From Hyphomicrobiales bacterium (GTDB taxonomy: Bacteria > Pseudomonadota > Alphaproteobacteria > Rhizobiales > JAJFHB01), in NCBI GenBank assembly GCA_021775755.1, contig JAJFHE010000003.1, forward strand, positions 1-64,000: a stretch of DNA of 64,000 nucleotides, read 5' to 3'. The notes below the pieces were generated by a model that was not told where the DNA came from, searched no databases, and was given only the letters and a program-made list of their open reading frames with translations. The first letter of the stretch is position 1. The number at the start of each line of letters is the position of its first letter. Below, one piece after another: positions 25,767 through 34,405 of the stretch. The position numbers and the translations under genes were made by a program.

Positions 25767-26993
25767 TTGAGTAAGCTCTCAGTGACTGATCGTTCCAAGA
25801 ACCCTTCAACGGCAAAACCCCACATGCCGCACGAGCCGGCGCCGTGCGTGTGTTTCATCGGCATGTCCGATGTAAAGCTCTGGGGCATGACGCCGGCGGA
25901 ACGGATGTTGAAGCTGCTCGCGCCGCACGGCATCGGAAACGTCGTATCGGAAGACGATCTGAAAGGTTCCGGACCATCGGTCATCCTGATCCGTGCCGAT
26001 GCCGTTCTCGATGTGCCGATTGTGCCTCTGCTGATCGGCGATGTCGGTCTGGTTCTTCTGGGCGAAGAGACAGCCACCGAAAGGCCGGTCGCGGTTCATT
26101 CCCCACCCGAACATGCCGCCGAGGCGGCAAAGATACTGGTCGATGGCAATGATCGTGTACCCGTCTACTTCAGGGCGAAGATGAAGCGCCCGGGCGAACT
26201 CGATGCCTCCTACTGGAAGGCTCTGCGCAAGCGCGAAAATCCTTATGCGCTGACCATCGGCCGCGACAACGCCCGCAGCGTTGAATGGCGCAGTTTCATG
26301 GGAACATATAAGGGGGCGACCGATGTCGTCACCAAACACCTTTGGCCCTGGCCCGCGTTCCACGTCACCCGCTGGATCGCTCCCACCGCGATTACGCCGA
26401 ACCTTGTCACGGCTTTGAGCGCGGTCTGTGTCGTGCTCGCATTCTGGCTCTTCATGGAAGCGCACTGGGCGCTTGGGCTGGCCGCGGCCTGGGCCATGAC
26501 CTTTCTCGACACCGTCGACGGCAAGCTCGCGCGCGTCACGTTGACGTCAAGCAAATGGGGCAATGTGTTCGATCACGGCATCGACCTCGTTCACCCGCCC
26601 TTCTGGTACGCCGCATGGGCGGTGGGCCTCGGTGCGACTGAGTACGCGCTCGAGGCGGAGTATTCCCTGTGGATACTCGGCGCCATAATTGCAGGCTACA
26701 TTCTTCAGCGCCTCATGGAAGGCGCCGCCATAGCCTGGCTCGGCCTGGAAATTCACATCTGGCGCAGGATCGACACTCTGTTCCGCCAGATCACCGCGCG
26801 GCGCAATCCCAATCTCGTCATCATGACCGTCAGCGCCATCATAGGCCGGCCCGATTGGGGCCTCATCGCGGTGGCGGCATGGACAGTACTTTGTCTTGTT
26901 CTGCACGGGCTGCAGCTGCTTCAGGCATTTGTCGCGAAGAGCCGCGGTGGAAACCTGCAGTCGTGGATGAATCAGCAGGCGGGCACATCATGA
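25767..26993 (+). CDS. CDP-alcohol phosphatidyltransferase with N-terminal extension (CpgA-like)
   Basis: A 408-residue membrane enzyme. The CDP-alcohol phosphotransferase motif is perfect at residues 248-273: D248, D251, G252, A255, R256, G265, D269 and D273, in a membrane domain of about six helices. It should transfer a phospho-alcohol between a CDP-linked donor and an acceptor. The first about 150 residues are an extra soluble domain (VILIRADAVLDVPIVPLLIG) resembling a degenerate nucleotidyltransferase without the GxGxR loop. The TTG at 25767 is the outermost start; ATG at 25824 is possible. It overlaps the kinase gene by 4 bp. Position and order match the Caulobacter head-group (cpg) genes. 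Confidence 0.85.
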   Translation: MSKLSVTDRSKNPSTAKPHMPHEPAPCVCFIGMSDVKLWGMTPAERMLKLLAPHGIGNVVSEDDLKGSGPSVILIRADAVLDVPIVPLLIGDVGLVLLGEETATERPVAVHSPPEHAAEAAKILVDGNDRVPVYFRAKMKRPGELDASYWKALRKRENPYALTIGRDNARSVEWRSFMGTYKGATDVVTKHLWPWPAFHVTRWIAPTAITPNLVTALSAVCVVLAFWLFMEAHWALGLAAAWAMTFLDTVDGKLARVTLTSSKWGNVFDHGIDLVHPPFWYAAWAVGLGATEYALEAEYSLWILGAIIAGYILQRLMEGAAIAWLGLEIHIWRRIDTLFRQITARRNPNLVIMTVSAIIGRPDWGLIAVAAWTVLCLVLHGLQLLQAFVAKSRGGNLQSWMNQQAGTS

Positions 26994-27961
26994 AGTCCGG
27001 CGTCATCATCAATCCGAAGTCCGCCAAAACAGGCCGCAAGGGTCGCGCACTTTCGCAGGCACTTGCTGCAACGCCCGATGTGTTGACCTCAACGCTCGAT
27101 GATTTTTCACTGCTTCCGGAAATTCTGAAATCATATGCCGAGCAAGGTGTGGAAGTATTGGCGGTCAGCGGCGGTGATGGCACCGTGCAATCGGTCCAGA
27201 CACACCTTATTGAAGGCAAGATTTTCAAGAACCTGCCCAGATTGGCGGTTCTGCCGCATGGCACGACGAACATGACGGCAGCCGATGTCGGGCTGAGAGT
27301 TACTGCACCCCAGCAAGTCGCCGCTCTGTTGAACCGGCCCGGCTACCTTGCCCGCGCCACCAACGTTCGCACCCGGCGCACGGTCAAGGTGCAAAATCTT
27401 GGCGGCGTCTCAACCCAGCATGGGATGTTTTTCGGCACCGGTGCGATCTACCGCGCTGTTCTGCTGTGCCAGCGAGACATTCACGGGCTCGGCCTCAAGG
27501 GTGAAATTGCCAACGGCGTTACCTTGATCACCACCCTTGCCCGGTCGATCTTTGCGCGCGCTTCCGACCAGGGCGATGCCGATCGCATCGATCGCGGCTA
27601 CGCCATGACAATTACGGCCGATGGCGAGCTCAAGGCATCCTACGATCAGCTGCTTTTTCTCGCCACGACACTCGATCGCCTGATCCTCGGCATGCGGCCG
27701 TTCTGGAATGTCGAGCGCAACAAACTGCGAGCCACCGCCATCGCCTATCCGCATCCCAACATCTTCAGATATCTCCTGCCGGTGATGTATGGTGGCGATG
27801 AACGCCGGCTGCCGGAACCCGATTTCACCAGTTTTTCCGCCGAGCGCATCGGCCTTGCGACGGAAGCGAGCATGGTTATCGACGGAGAGATATTCGAGCC
27901 GCCCGAACGCGGCGAAATCAAGGTGAGCACCGGCCCGCAGTTTGAGTATTTTTGCGGCTGA
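26990..27961 (+). CDS. Diacylglycerol/ceramide kinase-family lipid kinase (CpgB-like)
   Basis: A 323-residue lipid kinase of the DAGK catalytic family. The nucleotide-binding GGDGT is at residues 61-65 (AVSGGDGTVQSV), with the N-terminal GVIINPKSAKTG and LPHGTTNMTA, which corresponds to the family PxGTxND stretch though with NM in place of ND. The start at 26990 overlaps the preceding stop (ATGA), which fixes it against several upstream in-frame codons. In Caulobacter the homologous kinase beside spt phosphorylates ceramide; I infer the same here. It is followed 14 bp later by a nucleotidyltransferase-like gene, giving a coupled three-gene head-group module. Confidence 0.87.
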   Translation: MKSGVIINPKSAKTGRKGRALSQALAATPDVLTSTLDDFSLLPEILKSYAEQGVEVLAVSGGDGTVQSVQTHLIEGKIFKNLPRLAVLPHGTTNMTAADVGLRVTAPQQVAALLNRPGYLARATNVRTRRTVKVQNLGGVSTQHGMFFGTGAIYRAVLLCQRDIHGLGLKGEIANGVTLITTLARSIFARASDQGDADRIDRGYAMTITADGELKASYDQLLFLATTLDRLILGMRPFWNVERNKLRATAIAYPHPNIFRYLLPVMYGGDERRLPEPDFTSFSAERIGLATEASMVIDGEIFEPPERGEIKVSTGPQFEYFCG

Positions 27962-27975
27962 CAGCAGCACATTCC

Positions 27976-28878
27976 ATGACAGACGCCAATCAGAGCGACA
28001 TGCGAAAGATAATCGAGCGGCAATGTTCGCGCGATCTCGATCCGGCCGTCGTCGCGTTGGCGGACGCTGCACGGGCGCAGCTTGGCGGATCCGTCGCGGC
28101 GGTTCTCGCTTATGGGTCATGCCTGCGCGGTGTGAGCACCCGGGAAAGTCTGGTCGATCTCTACGTCCTGGTAACCTCCTACGGCGATGCACATGCCTCG
28201 CGCGCGGCACAGATTGCCAACAGGATCCTGCCACCGAACGTCTATTATCTCGAGGCTGATCACCTCGGTGACACGCTGCGGGCGAAGGTTGCAGTTGTGT
28301 CGCTGGATCAGTTCGCCTCGAAAGTCCGGAACACCACGCAAAACCCCTACTTCTGGGCACGCTTCGCGCAGCCTTGCACCATCGCATTTGCAAACGACGA
28401 GACCACCCGTGAGCAGGTCGTGGACGCCCTGTGCCGCGCCGTCGAGACGTTCCTTGAAAGCGCATCCGGACTGTCATCCGAGCCACTGGATATTTCCGAT
28501 TTGTGGGTCACCGGACTGCGCGCAACCTATGCCACGGAGCTTCGGCCCGAAGATACATCGCGCGCGCAAAGCATCGTTGCCGCCGACCCCGGCCACTACC
28601 GTGAACTGGGAGAGGCGTGGCGCCGCGCCGGCGGGACCTTGAATGCTGGAGGGGCTGCGCGCTCATGGTTCTGGCGCCGCCTGACGGGGAAGACCTTGAC
28701 CGTCCTGCGCCTCATCAAGGCAGCCTTCACCTTCCAGGGCGGTGCCGACTACATCGCCTGGAAAATCGCCCGCCATTCAAATGTCACGATCGACGTCAAG
28801 CCGTGGCATCGCCGCCACCCCATATTGGCGGCGATTGCGCTTTCACCACACCTCTACCGCAAGGGCGGGTTCCGCTGA
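27976..28878 (+). CDS. Nucleotidyltransferase-fold protein of the ceramide head-group module (CpgC-like)
   Basis: A 300-residue protein whose N-terminal part resembles a polymerase-beta-type nucleotidyltransferase: VLAYGSCLRGVSTRESLVDL near residues 42-61 matches the GSxxxG...D pattern, with DLYVL as the likely metal-binding element. The C-terminal half is basic and partly hydrophobic (KTLTVLRLIKAAFTFQGG, then HPILAAIALSPHLYRKGGF), suggesting membrane contact. It follows the kinase by 14 bp and ends 7 bp from the convergent spt gene. In Caulobacter a gene of this type stands in the same position and is needed for the anionic ceramide head group. The enzymatic step is not established from sequence. 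Confidence 0.78.
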   Translation: MTDANQSDMRKIIERQCSRDLDPAVVALADAARAQLGGSVAAVLAYGSCLRGVSTRESLVDLYVLVTSYGDAHASRAAQIANRILPPNVYYLEADHLGDTLRAKVAVVSLDQFASKVRNTTQNPYFWARFAQPCTIAFANDETTREQVVDALCRAVETFLESASGLSSEPLDISDLWVTGLRATYATELRPEDTSRAQSIVAADPGHYRELGEAWRRAGGTLNAGGAARSWFWRRLTGKTLTVLRLIKAAFTFQGGADYIAWKIARHSNVTIDVKPWHRRHPILAAIALSPHLYRKGGFR

Positions 28879-28885
28879 TCGCGCT

Positions 28886-30091
28886 CTACTCTGCGGCGCG
28901 TGTCTCGCGGTGCGCGACGACATTTCCGAAAAGCTCGATAATCTTGTCGATATCCGCGTCGGAATGCGCAGCCGATACGCTGCAGCGCAGAAGGCATGAG
29001 TTGTTCGGCGTTCCCGGCGGCAGCGCCAGATTTACATATACGCCTTCCTGCAAAAGCGCGTTCCACATGGCAACCGTGGAGGCTTCGTCCTCGACATGCA
29101 CCGCCACCACCGGGCTGACCACATCGCAGCACATCTTGAGGCCGAGATCCTTGAACCCCTCATGCAGCCGCTTTGAGTTGTAGCGCAGCCGGTCGCGAAA
29201 CTCGGGGTGCTGAGCCAGTTCGCGCACGGCCGCCGTCGACGTTGCGATGGTCGAAGGCGAAGGTGAGGCGGTGAACATGTAGGCCCGTGTCGCATAACGG
29301 ATGAGATCGAACAGAGGATGGTCGCTGGCGCCGAACCCGCCGATCGACCCTATGCTCTTTGAGAATGTGCCGACGATGAAGTCGACCTCGTCCTCAAGCC
29401 CGGCCTCTTCGGCAACACCGCGCCCGTTCTCGCCGAGCACACCAAAAGAATGCGCCTCGTCAAGCAGCAGCGTGTAACCGTACTCGCGCTTCACATCGAT
29501 GAATTCCTTGAGCGGCGGGCGGTCGCCATACATGGAGTAAATGCCCTCAAGAATGACCAGACGGCCACCCTCGCCTTCATCGTTCGCCCGGGCCAGACGC
29601 TTCGCCAGATTGTCGGGATCGTTGTGGCGAAAACGCACCAGCTGGGCGCCTGACACCGCGCAACCATCATAGATGCTCGCATGCGAATCCGCATCGAGAT
29701 AGACGGTATCATTTGCGCCGGCGAGGCCGGCGATCATACCGAGATTTGCCTGATAGCCCGTAGTGAACACGATGACGCTGCGCCGGTTCAGAAACTTCGC
29801 CAGTTCCTCTTCAAGTTCGCGATGCATCGCATAAGTGCCATTGGCAACGCGCGAACCCGTTGTACCGGTACCAAAATCGTCCAGCGCCCGCTTGCCCGCT
29901 TCGATGCAACTCTCCGCAAACGTGATCCCCATGTAGTTGTTGGTCCCGGCAAGAACCGTCTCGCGGCCGTTTATGATCGCATGGGTCGGCGACAGAATAC
30001 GGTCGATGCACACGACAACTTCGTCGAGGCCGGCCTGAAGCATCTTCTGCTGCCGTTCGAGCAGATGCGCATGTTTCTGCATCAGATCCAT
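28886..30091 (-). CDS. spt: Serine palmitoyltransferase (AONS-family PLP enzyme)
   Basis: A 401-residue alpha-oxoamine synthase. It condenses serine with an acyl thioester to give a 3-keto long-chain base. Visible: ANGTYAMHRELEE near residues 83-95, LDEAHSFGVLG with D211 and H214, and the PLP lysine K245 in GTFSKSIGSIGGFG, followed by FTASPSP. The family also includes 8-amino-7-oxononanoate and 5-aminolevulinate synthases. The dedicated ACP gene ends 4 bp upstream, and cerR and aasR lie further upstream on the same strand, which supports the sphingolipid function. The start at 30091 (MDLMQKHAHL) is preferred because a longer frame would overlap the ACP gene. Confidence 0.9.
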   Translation of the reverse strand: MDLMQKHAHLLERQQKMLQAGLDEVVVCIDRILSPTHAIINGRETVLAGTNNYMGITFAESCIEAGKRALDDFGTGTTGSRVANGTYAMHRELEEELAKFLNRRSVIVFTTGYQANLGMIAGLAGANDTVYLDADSHASIYDGCAVSGAQLVRFRHNDPDNLAKRLARANDEGEGGRLVILEGIYSMYGDRPPLKEFIDVKREYGYTLLLDEAHSFGVLGENGRGVAEEAGLEDEVDFIVGTFSKSIGSIGGFGASDHPLFDLIRYATRAYMFTASPSPSTIATSTAAVRELAQHPEFRDRLRYNSKRLHEGFKDLGLKMCCDVVSPVVAVHVEDEASTVAMWNALLQEGVYVNLALPPGTPNNSCLLRCSVSAAHSDADIDKIIELFGNVVAHRETRAAE

Positions 30092-30095
30092 TGGC

Positions 30096-30347
30096 TCAGG
30101 CTCCTTCAACGCGTGCACGCACCACGGCCACAAGGTCTTTCAAGGTGCGGGTTTCCGACAGAACATTGAGCGGAATATCGATATCGTACTTGTCTTCGAC
30201 CTCCATCACGAAATCCATCACCGATACGGAATCGATGTTGAGATCGGCGGAGATATCGGTTTCAAGCGAAAGCTCGACCTTCTCGGTATTGAACGGTTGC
30301 ATCAGCGTGCACAGTTCCTCGAAAATGTCTGCGTCACTCGTCGTCAT
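30096..30347 (-). CDS. acpR: Dedicated acyl carrier protein for ceramide synthesis
   Basis: An 83-residue acyl carrier protein. The phosphopantetheine attachment serine is S40 in DLNIDSVSVMDFVMEVED. Acidic composition and length are usual for ACPs. In the Caulobacter pathway a dedicated ACP carries the acyl chain activated by the neighbouring acyl-ACP synthetase and delivers it to Spt. Its stop lies 4 bp before the spt start, so both are probably translated from the same message in coupled fashion. The gap upstream to cerR is 98 bp. It is distinct from the housekeeping AcpP, which would sit in the fab cluster. Confidence 0.9.
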   Translation of the reverse strand: MTTSDADIFEELCTLMQPFNTEKVELSLETDISADLNIDSVSVMDFVMEVEDKYDIDIPLNVLSETRTLKDLVAVVRARVEGA

Positions 30348-30445
30348 GTCTCGTCTCCTTGGGGCCTCGCGGGCCGCGAGAATTCCATGCCCACATTTAT
30401 CGCCTTCAACCGCCGTTGTCAGCGGTCAATATTCGCTCGCCCGTT

Positions 30446-31384
30446 TCAGATCCAGCCGGCATCGCGGTACCACGCAACGGTTTCCTCAAATCCCTGCTCG
30501 AATCCTATCTGCGCCGACCATCCGCTGTGATCGCGCAGCAGGTTGTTGCGGCAGACCCAGTCTTCAAAATAGAGCTCAGAAACCTTTTCAGGTGTCAGCT
30601 CCGGCATTCTGTCCCCCCATTTGGCGAACCTGACCTCGACCCGCCCGACAATTCTCAGCGCCGCCTTCGGCAGAAACACGCAACGGATCCGGCGTCCCTG
30701 CAGCCGCCCGGCGATTTCAGCCATCTCTTCCCACGAATATCCATCGGGGCGTCCGTCATCGAGTTCGAAAACATCACCGGCGACATTTTCACCCGATGCC
30801 AGCTTGACGAGCGCATCGGCGAGATCGCGGGCGTGGATGAGCGAAACCCGGGCCGCACGGCTCCCCGGTATGAACGCCACGGGCCGCAATAACTGGCGCA
30901 GCAACGGCAGCGTCGCCCAGTCGCCCGGTCCATAAACAGCCGCGGGCCGCAATATCGTCCAATGAAACGCGTCGCCGGCCTGGCGCACCAGATCCTCGCC
31001 GCCGCGCTTCGTTGCGGCATAGTGAGAGATGTCGGGTTTGCGGGCAGCAAGAGACGACAGGTAGACAAAGCGTTTCACTCCGGCCTTTTGCGCCTCGGCA
31101 ACGATATTCCGCGTTCCCTCGACGTTGACGTCTGCAAACCTTTCCGCACTCGTTGCGGAGATAAGCCCGGCACAGTGCAGTACGCAGGGCGCGCCGTCGC
31201 ACAGCTCCGCAAGCGCCGGCCCTTGCGAGAGATCGCCCTGGACAATCTCAGCATCGCCAAGATCATGATCACCGGGCTTGCGAACCAGAAGCCGCGCCTT
31301 CAGCCCCTTCAGGTTCAAGCGTTCAATTAGGTGCTTGCCGACAAACCCGGTCGCACCGGTGACGGCGACATCAACTTTCGACAT
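30446..31384 (-). CDS. cerR: NAD(P)-dependent epimerase/reductase, ceramide reductase (CerR) candidate
   Basis: A 312-residue extended SDR. The Rossmann motif is VTGATGFVGKHL at residues 8-19 and the catalytic Tyr/Lys pair is in SHYAATKRGGE near 138-142. LHCAGLIS and LRPAAVYGPGDW are typical of the epimerase/3-beta-HSD-like branch. In Caulobacter the homologous enzyme reduces the 3-keto group after N-acylation, which is the reverse of the eukaryotic order. It is the second gene of the minus-strand set, 132 bp downstream of the acyl-ACP synthetase gene and 98 bp before the ACP gene. No signal peptide or membrane segment is visible. Confidence 0.87.
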   Translation of the reverse strand: MSKVDVAVTGATGFVGKHLIERLNLKGLKARLLVRKPGDHDLGDAEIVQGDLSQGPALAELCDGAPCVLHCAGLISATSAERFADVNVEGTRNIVAEAQKAGVKRFVYLSSLAARKPDISHYAATKRGGEDLVRQAGDAFHWTILRPAAVYGPGDWATLPLLRQLLRPVAFIPGSRAARVSLIHARDLADALVKLASGENVAGDVFELDDGRPDGYSWEEMAEIAGRLQGRRIRCVFLPKAALRIVGRVEVRFAKWGDRMPELTPEKVSELYFEDWVCRNNLLRDHSGWSAQIGFEQGFEETVAWYRDAGWI

Positions 31385-31516
31385 GCCGTTTCACATTCTC
31401 AATTTCCCGTCCGGCAACCGGCACGCAAACCTGTTGCTGCCGGGCCCGCCCATAAGTGCGTCAGGCGCCAATCGTCCAAGTCATTCAATCTGAAAGAGAC
31501 GCTAAATTACGGCGTT

Positions 31517-33331
31517 CTATTTTGCGCCCTGCACTGCGTGCATCGGCTCCGCGTCCACGCCGATACCAGCGAAGGTTTCCGGCACAAATTCCTGAATATC
31601 GCCCGACACGTACCGCACTTTTGCGCCTGCACGGGAAAGTTTGCCGGAAGAAGTAAACGGCAGACTCTTTGGCGGCACCAGCGCGATATGACATTCAACA
31701 CCGGCGGTCTGGTGAACGACCGCCGCCACTTCGCGGCGCAGCACTTCGCGCTCTTCCTCGTCATGCAGCCGACATTGCACGAGCACCACGACATCGTCGT
31801 CCCCGCCATCGCCCTCGACCGCAATCGCCGCCACATCACCACCGCGCAGGGGTTCGACCCGTTCAGCAGCCCACTCGATATCCTGTGGCCAGATATTGCG
31901 GCCGTTGTGCAGGATCAGATCCTTGCTGCGACCAGTGATCACGATTTCACCGTCAAGCAGGTAGCCCATATCGCCGGTCGCAAGCCAGTCATCTTCAAGC
32001 ATGACTGCCTCGGTCGCTTCATCGTTTTCGAAGTAACCGGTCATCAGGCTCGGGCCCTTGATCATGATGTGGCCGATATCGCGTTCGCCCAGCGTCTCGC
32101 CGGCATCGTTGCGCACTTCCACTTCATGGCCTGGAATCGGCCGCCCGCAGGTCACGAAATAACGCACACGGTCGGGATTTCGCTTCACCTCTTCGGTGGC
32201 CGGAACCGCCTTGCGCGTCAGTTTGCACTGTGCCCGGTCGACGCAATCGACACGGAACGTGTCATCGCGGTCGGTAAAGGTCACAGCAAGCGTAGCCTCC
32301 GCCATGCCGTAACTCGGCATGAACGCCTTGGGATCGAATTTTGCCGGCGCCATCTTCTCCGCGAAATACTGCAGAACGTCGGGGCGCACCATGTCACCGC
32401 CAATGCCCGCCACACGCACGCATGACAGATCATAGTCACCTGCCGAACCGTTGACGCGGCGCGCCGCAAGGTCGTATCCGAACGACGGGCTGAACGTGGT
32501 GGTGCAGCGGTTCTCCGACATGATTTTCAGCCACAGTGCCGGCCGCCGTGCAAAGGCCGTCGTCGGCAGGTAGTCAACCGTGTGCTGTCCCAGCACCGGC
32601 GACAGACAGAACCCGACCAGTCCCATATCGTGATAGAGAGGCAACCACGACATGGCCCGGTCATCGTGCGTCGTCTTCGTGCCTTCGCGCAGAATGCCGT
32701 TGGCATTCGTCATGATTGCGCGCTGCGAGATGAGGACGCCCTTGGGGTTACTGGTGGATCCTGAGGAATACTGAATGTAGGCGATGTCATCGCGGCCGAA
32801 CGGCACGAGATCGACACCGCCATCGGGTGCACCGGCAAGTTCGCTGTGGGTCAGAAGATTGCTGACGCCGACCATTGCCGCCGCATCGGAAATCTGGCCG
32901 CGCATTTCATCGGTCGCGACAACCGCTGATGCGCGCGCGCTCATCATCATGCCGGCAATCCGCTCGACATAGGCATCGCGTCCGCCGATATACATGCTGT
33001 AAGGCATCGGACACGGAACTAAGCCGGCATACTGACAGCCGAAAAACACTTCGAGAAACTCACGGCTCGTTTCGCCGACAACGGCAACCCGTTCACCGCG
33101 TTTGAGACCGGTTTTGATCAGCCGCCGCCCCGTGGCGATGGCTGCATCGCGAAGATCGCGATAGCTCAGAACATCTTCGAGATTTCCGCGCCCGGAATAA
33201 AAGTTAAACCCGGTGCGTCCCCGTGCGGCATAATCGAGCCCTTCTGCGAGGGTATCGAACCCGCCAGCACGATGCGCAAGATCCGTGTTGGATGCTTCAA
33301 GTAGCCGAAGTTCTGGGAGAGAAAATGTCAT
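31517..33331 (-). CDS. aasR: Fatty acyl-AMP ligase/acyl-ACP synthetase (AasR-like)
   Basis: A 604-residue ANL-superfamily enzyme of the fatty acyl-AMP ligase type. The AMP-binding motif is YIQYSSGSTSNPKGVLIS near residues 168-185, with WLPLYHDMGLVGF following, and the C-terminal catalytic lysine is K564 in FTSSGKLSRAG. It activates a fatty acid with ATP and loads it on the ACP encoded two genes downstream. The gene heads the minus-strand operon aasR-cerR-acpR-spt, so the 324 bp upstream of it should hold the operon promoter. It overlaps none of its neighbours, and its length is usual for the family. Confidence 0.9.
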   Translation of the reverse strand: MTFSLPELRLLEASNTDLAHRAGGFDTLAEGLDYAARGRTGFNFYSGRGNLEDVLSYRDLRDAAIATGRRLIKTGLKRGERVAVVGETSREFLEVFFGCQYAGLVPCPMPYSMYIGGRDAYVERIAGMMMSARASAVVATDEMRGQISDAAAMVGVSNLLTHSELAGAPDGGVDLVPFGRDDIAYIQYSSGSTSNPKGVLISQRAIMTNANGILREGTKTTHDDRAMSWLPLYHDMGLVGFCLSPVLGQHTVDYLPTTAFARRPALWLKIMSENRCTTTFSPSFGYDLAARRVNGSAGDYDLSCVRVAGIGGDMVRPDVLQYFAEKMAPAKFDPKAFMPSYGMAEATLAVTFTDRDDTFRVDCVDRAQCKLTRKAVPATEEVKRNPDRVRYFVTCGRPIPGHEVEVRNDAGETLGERDIGHIMIKGPSLMTGYFENDEATEAVMLEDDWLATGDMGYLLDGEIVITGRSKDLILHNGRNIWPQDIEWAAERVEPLRGGDVAAIAVEGDGGDDDVVVLVQCRLHDEEEREVLRREVAAVVHQTAGVECHIALVPPKSLPFTSSGKLSRAGAKVRYVSGDIQEFVPETFAGIGVDAEPMHAVQGAK

Positions 33332-33655
33332 GTGGATGCAACAAACCGCTCGTTATTATTGCCAGACCCGTTGGTCATTTGTGCGGCCCGCTTTGCATAC
33401 GTCCGGGACGCGTCCCCATCGTGTCCCCTTTGATATGCCTTGGCTCACCGCATATCGCGCGATAGTCCCGGCACCCGGTCTTTGGCAAACGAGATCGAAT
33501 TGTCATGCTGGTTCAGCCCCCCAGCCCTCTTTCAATTACGACCCACTCCGCCTCTGACTCTCAGGGAATCTTATTAACACTCTAGTAACAAGCGTCTCCG
33601 CCGAAACCAAATCAAATGGTGTTTCAGAATGTAACGGTTGGCGGCCGTGGAGGCC
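33332..33655. other. Intergenic region upstream of the ceramide operon
   Basis: This 324-bp stretch separates the aasR start from the stop of the small membrane protein gene, both on the minus strand. It must hold the promoter for aasR-cerR-acpR-spt. It is less GC-rich than its surroundings, notably around 33560-33625. I see no convincing -35/-10 pair, hairpin or short gene in it. Confidence 0.5.
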
Positions 33656-34210
33656 TCAGACGCCGGCCCCGCCGGCGATGATGGCGCCGATGACGAAAAG
33701 CGTCAGTACGCCGACACTGAAGCCGCAGATCCAGGCAAGCAGCAGGGCGATGCCCGAATAACCGCCTTCGGGGCGGTTAAACACTTGCGCAAGACGAGCT
33801 TCTGCCTCGCGTTCGCGGTCGATCAGCCGGTGTGCGATATAGTCCGTAACCTGACCGGCCATCTCGTTGCGGTCCAGGGTTTCGTAAAGCGTAATCCGGC
33901 CTGCGGTGGTTGTCTGCAGGAGCCGGTAGGTGCGACCGTCCTCGCCCATCGCCACATAGGCCAGCATGTCAATCCACAGGCGCGGCGGATTGCCCGGAAC
34001 CACCACACACTGCACCTGCTCGTTGTCGTCGGGGAGGCTTTGGACGACGGGATACAGCTCGTCGGCAAGAGCCTGAAGTCTGGCCGTCTCCGCCAACCGC
34101 ACTTCTTCAACGGCGTCGAAATGATCGGCCTGGTCAGACCGGGCACGATGCAAGGCCGCGCGCAGACTGCCGTCTGCACCGCCGGGCTTGTTGCTTTTCG
34201 ACTCCGTCAA
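33656..34210 (-). CDS. Hypothetical protein with C-terminal membrane anchor
   Basis: A 184-residue protein I do not recognise as a named family. The N-terminal 30 residues are polar; a helical, charged region (FDAVEEVRLAETARLQALADE) follows, then a mixed alpha/beta domain with VVPGNPPRLWIDMLAYVAMGEDG near residues 70-92, a motif pattern found in conserved alphaproteobacterial proteins. A Gly-rich hydrophobic helix occupies residues 153-183 (IALLLAWICGFSVGVLTLFV). This suggests a tail-anchored protein with its domain in the cytoplasm. It is divergent from the ybaK-type gene and is not obviously part of the ceramide operon. Confidence 0.75.
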   Translation of the reverse strand: MTESKSNKPGGADGSLRAALHRARSDQADHFDAVEEVRLAETARLQALADELYPVVQSLPDDNEQVQCVVVPGNPPRLWIDMLAYVAMGEDGRTYRLLQTTTAGRITLYETLDRNEMAGQVTDYIAHRLIDREREAEARLAQVFNRPEGGYSGIALLLAWICGFSVGVLTLFVIGAIIAGGAGV

Positions 34211-34405
34211 GGCAACACACTCCGTGCCTCACATGTTCCAGAAGTTCCGCCGCGAAACGAATTTAACTCATTTTTCGCCCTGATACAGACCATTCGCGCA
34301 GGTTCGTTAAGCGAACGCCGTAACCGGTCAGGGCTGTCTGCCCTCAACGCACCTGGAGACGGTTAACTATTGCTCGGATCGCACACGCCAGTGTAAGCAA
34401 CGCAC

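Noticed and set aside
27410-28486. A 358-codon minus-strand open frame spanning the lipid kinase and nucleotidyltransferase genes
   Set aside because: It covers two real plus-strand genes with coupled spacing and has a composition of Arg/Pro-rich noise.
31331-32425. A 364-codon plus-strand open frame inside the acyl-ACP synthetase gene
   Set aside because: The minus-strand gene here has full ANL motifs; the plus-strand translation has none.
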